This document shows positions 48,501 to 64,000 of a stretch of 64,000 nucleotides of DNA, piece after piece. Position 1 is the stretch's first letter; each line of letters opens with the position of its first letter. The notes under the pieces were generated by a model. That model had not been told where the DNA came from, did no database searches, and worked only from the letters and a program-made list of their open reading frames with translations. The translations under genes and the position numbers were made by a program. The stretch is from Hoplostethus atlanticus (lineage: Eukaryota; Chordata; Actinopteri; Trachichthyiformes; Trachichthyidae), in NCBI GenBank assembly GCA_034670405.1, contig JAXDDX010000122.1, positions 310,001 through 374,000 on the forward strand, in the 5' to 3' direction.

Positions 48501-50190
48501 AGAAAGGTAACGCCTCATCACTTCCACCAGGGGGAGCCAAACACCACGTAATGGGGAGGTTACAGAACAGTTCACTGATTACTTGACAATACTTTATGGG
48601 GGAAACTGTATGGTCAATGATATGAAGTGTATCTGCTTTTTTGATTGATAGAAAGGATGATCTCTTCTTTTCTCTCTTAATGAATCTGTCTATATGGATA
48701 ACTAGCAGTTAAAAGCATAATAAGTGGCTTTTCAGAGGCCATAATAACGGATTTGTTTATGCTTCAAATTGGCTTATAATCTGCTTTTAATGCAACACAG
48801 TGCACTTGGACCCTTACTGTAAACTCTTTAATTCTTAGTATGCATCTATTAGTATTTGTTTTTAATATTTTAGCTTGTCTTTGTCAACCTGAACAGCTAA
48901 GAAGCCCTCTGATGCAGCTCCCAAACCCAAGAAACCACCAGCACCCAAAGCAAAGAAACCAGATAAATCAATCTGGGACTCCGACTCTGATACCGGGTCC
49001 AAGAAGCCGGCACCAGCTCTTAAAGGTACCGCCGCAACGCGATCGGCTTGGAAGAATTCATTTCAGCAGAAGCTTGTGACTGCCGACTGTAGTTTTGGTG
49101 ACTTTTTTTTTTTTTGTTGAACTTGCTGCAGGTAAAAGCCGGGGGAGGAAGAGGAAGACGTCTGACTCAGAGGAAGACAACTACAATCCAGTGAAGAAGC
49201 CTGGAAAAACTGCCAGCAGAGTGAGTTTACTTTGGGGTTTTTCATGTGCAGTGGTGTTGTGTCCGTACTTCTATGCACATATGAGATTCAGTGAGTGGGA
49301 AAGGTATAGGGTGTCAGCAGGTCCTTAAAATGTTTACAAAAAAATTGTACTTTTCAACAGTATTTTTGTTACGTTAAACTGGCTGAAGCATGCAGATACT
49401 TTGTATAGTGTTTAAGCTGCACTAGGTAAGGATCTACATCTCGTCTTCTTAGTCTTAAGTCGCAAAGTGCTGTGCCGTAGAGTCACCCTATTTACCAACA
49501 GAGTCGGTATCGCCACTGCGAAATCCAAACTGTCCCGAACAGCAGAGAGGCTCCGTCCAGAGGAAGCTGGACTCACCAAAGTTAGATCTTTTGCCTCCCT
49601 CGTTCCTTTGGTATAAGTATCACAGACCGGCCATTCACTGACGTAACCTGACAAAGGGGTTCCCACAGTTATGGAAAACCTGGAAAAGTTACAGGAAATG
49701 GAACATGTGCATATAGTTTTGGAAATGTATTACTGTCAAGATTGAAATGCCCTGATAGTTGTAGCCAGAAATAAGACCTGGGACATTCAGATCACAAAAA
49801 TTTGCAACATAAACTGACAAATATTGGTCATGGGAATTGTGCAGTATGTCATTGAATATGTTCATTAAAAAGGTGTAGGAACCCTGTTACAAGGTTTCTG
49901 GGTATTGAAGGCCTTAAATTTCAAACCGTGACCTCTCGCTGCCATTGGGAGCTGACAGAGTGCAGAGACCCAACGCAGCTTTAATGCAGTAATGAGACTG
50001 GCTTAAATCATGACTGATTCTTACCCCATTGCAGAAGTCAAAGAAAGCCACATCTGACGACGACATGGACAGTAACAGCCTGAGCATGATGGACGCCCTG
50101 TCCCGCGACCGGCCGGGCCGGGCCAAGAAGGAGGTCCGGTACTTCGCAGAGTCGGACAACGAGGAAGACGACGACGACATGTTCGATTAA
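30579..50190 (+). CDS. top2b: DNA topoisomerase II beta (36 exons; one surplus base in exon 5)
   Basis: Exons: 30579-30620, 31917-32117, 32754-32844, 34295-34358, 35773-35919, 36020-36117, 36798-37010, 37155-37328, 37444-37545, 37658-37795, 37907-38045, 38277-38434, 40540-40665, 40770-40880, 40980-41085, 41206-41315, 41754-41846, 42232-42346, 42649-42770, 42996-43144, 43623-43854, 43991-44125, 44407-44607, 44819-45014, 45124-45215, 45603-45764, 45899-45982, 46183-46377, 46550-46691, 46828-46986, 47326-47533, 47662-47744, 48414-48506, 48897-49025, 49132-49220, 50035-50190. Phases agree everywhere except exon 5, which has one base too many; ignoring it gives 1617 residues, close to human TOP2B. 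The homodimer passes one DNA duplex through another using ATP, in the nucleus. The GHKL ATPase has WNNGKGIPV and GRNGYGAKL. The TOPRIM part has [10 protein letters not shown] and [12 protein letters not shown]. The catalytic tyrosine is Tyr827 in SPRYIFTML (codon 43125-43127), and [12 protein letters not shown] follows. The C-terminal tail is Lys- and Asp/Glu-rich with [18 protein letters not shown]. The beta form is favoured over alpha by the N-terminus GLTWV plus [13 protein letters not shown], by the tail, and by RARB as neighbour. Confidence 0.96.
30940..31370. repeat. family C foldback-like repeat, copy in TOP2B intron 1
   Basis: Blocks ATTCGGCATACATCCAGTCG, CCAACTTTTGGAATTGG, TTCCACCAAAATACACCG and AAAGTGCTGCTGGCTGAATA follow the order seen at 4385-4860, with the same inverted-arm layout. 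Confidence 0.55.
32154..32570 (-). mobile_element. family A TIR element, copy 8 (TOP2B intron 2)
   Basis: Starts CTGGGGTTAGACCAAGATAT. Includes TCTGGGTTTCAGTGGAGAG, GTTTCAGAGGCTTTTCCTCC and AATATTGGCACAAAATGTC. The right end is worn. Confidence 0.7.
33178..33500 (+). repeat. family D repeat, copy 1 (TOP2B intron 3)
   Basis: TTAAAGCTGCACCAGGCAAG, ATCACAAAGTGGGGCT, TAGATTCACCCTATTC and ATCACAGACC match, in order, a diverged stretch at 49409-49640. The type is unknown. Confidence 0.45.
33501..34294 (+). other. TOP2B intron 3 remainder, no feature recognised
   Basis: Unique AT-rich intron sequence with no recognisable element. Confidence 0.4.
34359..35369 (+). other. TOP2B intron 4, unique part
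   Basis: No repeat or gene could be supported. Short open frames here overlap on both strands and are not conserved-looking. Confidence 0.4.
35370..35662 (+). mobile_element. family A TIR element, copy 9 (TOP2B intron 4)
   Basis: Begins TGATGCTGATATTTTTGGAT. Has GTGTGGAATCTGATCA and TATATCCATCATATCTGAGC, and ends ATCACTCTAACCCTG. It is internally deleted over the core. Confidence 0.65.
36138..36451 (+). mobile_element. family B TIR element, copy 4 (TOP2B intron 6)
   Basis: Starts AAAGGTGCTACGAGTAGCAT and ends ATGTTACACGTAGCACCTTT, with inverted repeats visible at both ends. The length is about 314 bases, shorter than the 22505 copy because the GAGGGCGCTGTTC segment is missing. Confidence 0.85.
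38672..39315 (+). mobile_element. L2-type LINE 3' end (TOP2B intron 12)
   Basis: TCTACACTGGCTCCCTGTAG opens a run that reads [19 protein letters not shown]. After a frame change it reads [18 protein letters not shown] and [15 protein letters not shown], the C-terminus of L2/Rex1-type proteins. The tail ends with TTGTAAGTCGCTTTGGATAA, then AGCTAAATGACTG, and repeats of TGTAA. The tail matches the stem-loop shared with salmonid-type SINEs. It is 5'-truncated to about 640 bases and lies in the sense orientation inside the longest TOP2B intron of the central region. Confidence 0.8.
39316..40244 (+). other. TOP2B intron 12 remainder
   Basis: Unique intron sequence. A short tandem repeat with unit about 15 bases (CATCCTATTTTGACA) occupies 39915-39955. 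No other feature was recognised. Confidence 0.45.
40245..40466 (-). mobile_element. family A TIR element, copy 10 (TOP2B intron 12)
   Basis: CCTGGGTTTCAATGGGGAAT, CATGGTCTAAATGCTGTTTC, CAGCTTCAAACCAAAAATAT, then ATATCGGTCAAACCCTA at the right end. The left third is missing. Confidence 0.7.
41380..41665 (-). mobile_element. family A TIR element, copy 11 (TOP2B intron 16)
   Basis: ATTGGATTCCACACAAGTAT, AGTTTTAGCATCCCATCATC, CTTCAATCCAAAAATATTAG, then GTCAAACCCTAG at the right end. The left third is missing. Confidence 0.7.
43250..43570 (+). mobile_element. family A TIR element, copy 12 (TOP2B intron 20)
   Basis: AATATTTTTAAATTGAAACT, CTTGTCAGGGTGGAAAAGTC, GTGTGGAATCTGATCAATAT and TTTTTAATAAAAGGCCAATA, ending AATATCTAACCC just before the acceptor of exon 21. 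Confidence 0.7.
45302..45465 (+). mobile_element. family A TIR element, copy 13 (TOP2B intron 25, internally deleted)
   Basis: GGGCTCGACAATACAAATCA joins directly to TTCAGGTTGAAGGTTTCCCA. It ends TATTGGTCTTAACCTAG. The entire core is absent, so this is a deletion derivative. Confidence 0.65.
47745..48413 (+). other. TOP2B intron 32, no feature recognised
   Basis: 669 bases of unique intron sequence. No repeat or coding segment could be supported. Confidence 0.5.
49409..49640 (+). repeat. family D repeat, copy 2 (TOP2B intron 35)
   Basis: TTTAAGCTGCACTAGGTAAG, AGTCGCAAAGTGCTGTGC, AGAGTCACCCTATTTACC and ATCACAGACCGGCC line up with the copy at 33178. No terminal repeat was found. Confidence 0.45.
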
Positions 50191-50717
50191 AGCGACACCG
50201 GCCCCATTCAGACACACTCCGCTCGTATGGAAACTTTCTCCCGTTCTGTGTTCCCACAGACTTTTGTACATTTCTCCGTTTTATTTTATTTTCTTTATTG
50301 GTGATGTTCAATGATTTTTTATGTGTAGGTGTTTTACACTTTTTATTATACATATACAGGTTTCTTTTTTATTCTCATTGAAATGTTATGTATTTGTCTG
50401 AAGCGGCTTTTAGAAGTTTAGAATGGCGTGCTTTAGCACATTTTAATTGTTAAAATACTATGTACCTTTTTGAACATGAAGTTGAAAGTAAACAATGAAA
50501 TGCAAATGGTTTTGCTGTCCTGGGATCCTTTCTTAGCTGAACAATTTCACACTAAGGAAAACAACCAACAATTTGACCACAAATCACCAATTGATCCTTT
50601 TTGCCTTAGACCCTGTCCTCTGATCAGTTTTATGCTACTTATGAATTCATGTAACATTTCAGACCTCGGGAAACTGAACTCAGAAAAGTCATGCACACAT
50701 TAGTATTTTAAAATAAA
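50191..50717 (+). other. TOP2B 3' untranslated region
   Basis: AT-rich sequence follows the TAA stop up to AATAAA at 50712-50717. The length (about 530 bases) is plausible for this gene, but no transcript evidence is available here. Confidence 0.5.
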
Positions 50718-50728
50718 TATATTTTATT
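50712..50728. terminator. two-way polyadenylation signal between TOP2B and RARB
   Basis: AATAAA on the plus strand (50712-50717) and AATAAA on the minus strand (50723-50728) sit five bases apart in one A/T-rich block. The plus signal suits TOP2B. The minus signal would give RARB a 3' untranslated region of about 3.7 kb. Nearer minus-strand AATAAA copies at about 53039 and 51299 are alternatives for RARB. Confidence 0.4.
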
Positions 50729-51153
50729 ACTTTGCCAGGGCAGTTCATGGTAAAGTTAAACAGTATATGAACATAGAAAGCATTGTTAATGTACAAAGAC
50801 GATATTTAAAATGGAGAGTGAAAACAGATCGAAGCTCAAACCTTGGAGCACCTGTAAGGATGTCTTCACTCTACGGGCTGGCAGCAGGGGCGGATGGGAC
50901 ATAACCGTAGCGACCCCCACCTCCCCCTTGCTTCCTGCCCACTTTCGTCCAGTAAGACAAGATCATCATGTCTCACAGTAGCACAACAACTATACAACAC
51001 TGCATATGATGGGGTGGTGAGGTTCTCGATAGCGATGGAACAAGGCGACGTCTACCAACGCCTGCAGGACAGATGCAACAACAGAGCTGCTGGTGATGAT
51101 TGATATTGAGGTTCACAGTCGTTCTCTGGGTCCCAGTTATGGTGTTTCATCTA

Positions 51154-51910
51154 GGGTTAGAGCGATACAGGGGGCCGATATTGGTCCGCCGTGCAGTTGG
51201 ATTGATCAATACAGCACTGGTTGTCTATGGGTCATCCTTAGCCTGAATGGGATCTAATGTGACACCTAGATTGGATTCCACACAAGTATGCATGAATATG
51301 TTTTATTCTGGGGTGGGGGGGCTGACTTCTGCAATTTTTGGGCATGAAAATGGTCAAATTTAAACACCACCAGTTTAAAACTGCTATTGATGATAATATT
51401 GGTGTTGGCCAAACAAAGATGGCATGACGTCAAGATATTTCCAGTGCAGCTACAATTTGATAGCAGAAAAAGAAAATCAGAATCAAAGAGGAAGGGCTTC
51501 TTTCGAGACCAATCTGGGAAGGAGAAATCCAGAAAAGTAGCAGTAGCCTCAATAGACCAGAATGCAAGCCACAAGACGTGTTGCATTTTGAGTAAGGAGA
51601 GCGGCTGCGATCATAGACGCACCCCAATCTTCACAAACTAGTTGGCTAGCTAGCTAACAGGTGATGCTTTGGTTGAAAGTTCACACGTTCTCTGGGGGTT
51701 GTCGAAAGGCATTCTGGGAAATGTAGGAAATCATTAACTGAAGTAAAAGTAGAGGAGGCAGATTGAGGGAATGTGGCTACACCAAAAAAAGTAAATTACA
51801 ACACTTGATATCAGATTTTTTCCTTTAAAGATATTAAATATCGGCACTAAATATTAGCTGTCGGTTCAAAAACATCAGTATCGGCCTTCAAAACCCCTAT
51901 CGGTCCAACC
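51154..51910 (-). mobile_element. family A TIR element, copy 14, split by a nested insertion
   Basis: The outer element starts CTAGGGTTAGAGCGATACAG and ends CCCCTATCGGTCCAACCCC. Its normal sequence GGTCAAATTTAAAGATATT is interrupted at about 51363. After about 460 bases it resumes at TTTAAAGATATTAAATATC near 51824. The inserted piece shows no inverted ends. Confidence 0.7.
51708..51727. promoter_or_regulatory. ZNF143/Staf-like motif in the nested insertion
   Basis: Minus-strand reading TCCTACATTTCCCAGAATGC closely resembles the remembered ZNF143 site ACTACAATTCCCAGAATGC. A shorter relative (CGACTACATTTCCCATAA) occurs in family B copy 2 near 14645. Whether it is bound is unknown. Confidence 0.4.
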
Positions 51911-52009
51911 CCAGTTTCATCAGTTAATCCAGTGTCTTAACCAAATAGCTGTCAATTGATTAGGTTTGATTGATTGACGACAGCTAATTGGCACCCTGGC
52001 TAGAGAGAA

Positions 52010-52028
52010 GGGGGGGGGGGGGGGGGGG
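52010..52028. repeat. G19 homopolymer
   Basis: Nineteen consecutive G on the plus strand (C on the RARB strand). Confidence 0.95.
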
Positions 52029-54040
52029 CAGCTCTGTTGTTTGACATGAGACAGGAACAGAACACGTGGACGACGTTGGGTGCTGAGGTGACTCGGCCGT
52101 CCATTTGTCCCAGCGCTGGGCTTCTCATTCTTATTGTCATTCTTAGTGTGTGTGGCGGGCCCCCGGGAGTCCAGGTCAGCCTCCCGACCCACAGCTCCCG
52201 CTCCCATGTTTGCGTTTGGGACGCGAGTCGACGTTCCCAAGGACAAAATAATAAAGAGAGCGTTTGTTTCCACAGAGCTGCCAGTTGGAATGCAAAGCAC
52301 ACGCCGTTTATATAACACCTCTGCAGTGAGCTAGATAGTAGAATATTACAGTTACGTCGGTACAACATTCAACAGAAATAATAAAGTAATTCAGCATTGT
52401 GTGTGTGTCGTTTCCTAAAAAGGAATAGATCGTAGTCCCTGCTGGGTCCCGGCGCCCCCTGGAGGGCTGGGCCGGACGCTGCAGGGGTGGATGTGGACAT
52501 TCGTCGGCTGTGAAGGTTTTTTCCAGCTTTAAAAAAATAAAAATAAAAACACCGAGATGCCTCCCCTTCATCTCTCACCAGGAGAGCAAGACGCAGAGAG
52601 AGAGAGAGCATTTCCTATGGTACAGTGAGATAGAAGCTCCTTAACACTGCATATTGTTCCATTATTCACATTCAAACATGGTAAAACAAAGAAAAAGAAG
52701 CAACAAAGTGGAACAGCTCCGTTTTTCCCTTATGATATGTATTTTCCGAGCGGGGGGGGTGAGGGGGACATTCCTGTTCTGCGGGACCCTTCGCTTCCCT
52801 CGCGGCCTTATTCGCCGAAGAATGACGCACACCGCTACAACCGCTAGCCTTCGTGTCGTCCGGCCTCAATGCTACACTGTTCAAAGGTCCATTATTTAAG
52901 TGCTACAGTTTGTATTTCCCATGTGCTATAACAGAGAAAACAGACCTGTCTTTAACCGCTATGGATGCTGGGACAAGGTCATGTGAAGGGATCCGGGTGC
53001 TGTGAGAAGATATCCGGGCTAACGTGAACCGAGTTCACTTTTATTATTATCGGTGTGACTGTGCAGGAAAGCAGCTTTCTAAGATCTTTTAATATCAGCC
53101 AATGAGATTAAGAGCTGGGTTGGATCGGCTGTCCACTTCTCGTGGGGGGGGGGGTGAAAGGTCATCTGGAATCTCCTTCAAGGCAAGCTCCGTGCGCTTT
53201 CTGCGACGCCGGTGTACAATCTTTTTTTTTTTCTTCCGAAGCGGTTCGGTCGTGCGCGCGGGGGGGGGATTCACTTGTTTCAAACGAAGACACTTGCGTA
53301 AAGGGAACCAGAGGGGGAGGGGCTCGGCGTGTAAGGCCACGACGGAGCCCGTGTGCGTTTTGTAGTTGCTAGTAGCCGTAGATACGCCTTCGTTAGATTG
53401 GAACTGCACTGATCGGGGCGAGTGGCGAACGGTCCAAGTCGCCTGTCGCCGAAAAGCATCCTCTCTGGTCCACGGCCTAATGCGGAATATCGAGCAGCAT
53501 CTAACGGGACCAATCTAATTTCACCGATTTGCTTTGCGGTAAGTTGATTTACCGAAGAGCCATCCATCAAAGCTGATCTCATGGGCTTGGCTCCTCGAAA
53601 TCGAATCTCCCGCTCGCGGCCTCGAGGCCCCCCCCAAAAAAAAGTTCCGCTTCGATCCGACGAGCGCGTATCGACGGCTCCCGCCCGTTGCGCTTCCCCT
53701 CCTTTGAGGAAACAGCTGAAGAGGCTCGGCCGTCGATGCGGAGGGAAGCGTCGCACTCATTCGCGCGGAGACATGAGAGTTAGAAAAGGCGAGGAAAAAA
53801 CGTTTAAATACGAGAAACAAATATAAAATATTAGACTTCCGTAATGTCTATATGCAGTAACATTCTAGATAAGTGTTTTTTTAAGGGCTTACAAGACGCC
53901 CCACTTTCAACCTCGATGTATCGCCTCAAAGATAATATTCAAGACAATGAAAAAAGCACCACAAAATTCATCATAGAAACAAGAGATCTAACCATACAAT
54001 GGTATGTACAATGGATGCCGACAATACAAGAGATGGGGGG

Positions 54041-54074
<34 letters not shown>

Positions 54075-54078
54075 GAGG

Positions 54079-54113
<35 letters not shown>

Positions 54114-54433
54114 AAAACCACTTATCAAACTCCCGTCATGCAGGTAAGAATTTACAGAGGAGACCTGAGGAGTATCATCTCTGTGTTCAGTCGGTAGTGA
54201 GGGCCACGCCCTTTACGCCCACAGTCCCCGTCCCAGAGACACCACGCCAAAATAAGAGCTCAATTCACAATTATACACAAAGCACTGGTCCTTTGAGGCC
54301 TCCGCGTTGTCCTTTTCGTTTTTGGGGGAGGAGGAAAAATAGATAAGGAAATAATGTAATAACAAGCGAATATGTGTGTGTGTGTGTGTTGGGGGGGAGG
54401 GGGGTGTCCACGCCTTGCCTGGCTGTCGACCTG
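52029..54433 (-). other. probable RARB 3' untranslated region or downstream DNA, GC- and CpG-rich in part
   Basis: No protein-coding gene is recognised. The part from about 52740 to 53780 is unusually rich in CpG for this window (for example GCTCGCGGCCTCGAGGC, GGTCGTGCGCGCGGGG) and has several homopolymers. A G/A-rich simple repeat occupies 54035-54110. Open frames on both strands here follow the base composition and show no domain. Confidence 0.4.
54035..54110. repeat. (GA)n/G-rich simple repeat
   Basis: GGGGGGGGAGAGAGAGAGAG continuing as imperfect GA repeats to GAGAGAGAGG. Confidence 0.95.
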
Positions 54434-54492
54434 TTATTTTTTTTTGTGCAAAGGAATGTCAGAGACAGTCTGGGGTAGGTCACCCGCGGGCT

Positions 54493-64000
<9,508 letters not shown>

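Noticed and set aside
52000-54197. Several open frames of 80-158 codons on both strands
   Set aside because: They follow GC-rich composition and homopolymers, overlap one another in many frames, and show no domain.

Overview
This is a 64 kb piece of a teleost fish nuclear genome. The genes are spliced with GT-AG introns. The intergenic and intronic DNA carries fish-type LINE 3' ends, short terminal-inverted-repeat elements and CA/GT microsatellites. The gene order is the vertebrate block OXSM / NGLY1 / TOP2B / RARB. OXSM (-) and NGLY1 (+) are head to head, TOP2B (+) follows NGLY1 in tandem, and RARB (-) converges on TOP2B. From memory this is the arrangement of human chromosome 3p24, read in the opposite direction. 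The species cannot be named from the sequence.

Layout. Positions 1-18.7 kb hold no recognisable protein-coding gene. This stretch contains LINE fragments (1-706, 9310-11170, 17527-18575), several short DNA elements, a small CpG-dense patch near 4.1 kb, and unique AT-rich DNA that could hold regulatory elements. OXSM (19080-20737, two coding exons, 463 codons) is complete. A 584 bp gap separates its start codon from that of NGLY1 (21322-28919, 12 exons, 640 codons, complete). TOP2B (30579-50190, 36 exons, about 1617 codons) is complete apart from one surplus base in exon 5. The four 3'-terminal coding exons of RARB lie on the minus strand from 64000 down to about 54.45 kb. The most upstream of these is cut by the window edge. 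The last carries a tandem-repeat tail whose frame depends on a run of ten C.

The genes share no single pathway. OXSM is the mitochondrial fatty-acid condensing enzyme. NGLY1 removes N-glycans from misfolded glycoproteins in the cytosol. TOP2B is the type II topoisomerase linked to transcription. RARB is a ligand-controlled transcription factor. What the layout suggests is shared promoter DNA for OXSM/NGLY1 and a shared tail-to-tail polyadenylation region for TOP2B/RARB.

No new biological system was found. The most useful observations are these: one-base frame problems in TOP2B exon 5 and the RARB F domain; two splice sites built into (GT)n microsatellites, an NGLY1 donor and a RARB acceptor whose exon is phase-symmetric; an OXSM 3' end that runs into a transposable element; and a family of about 17 copies of one terminal-inverted-repeat element, several with clear ends. 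No retrovirus-like, LTR or Polinton-type element was recognised. Exon limits were set by eye from splice signals, reading phase and remembered human protein sequences; none was checked by a search.
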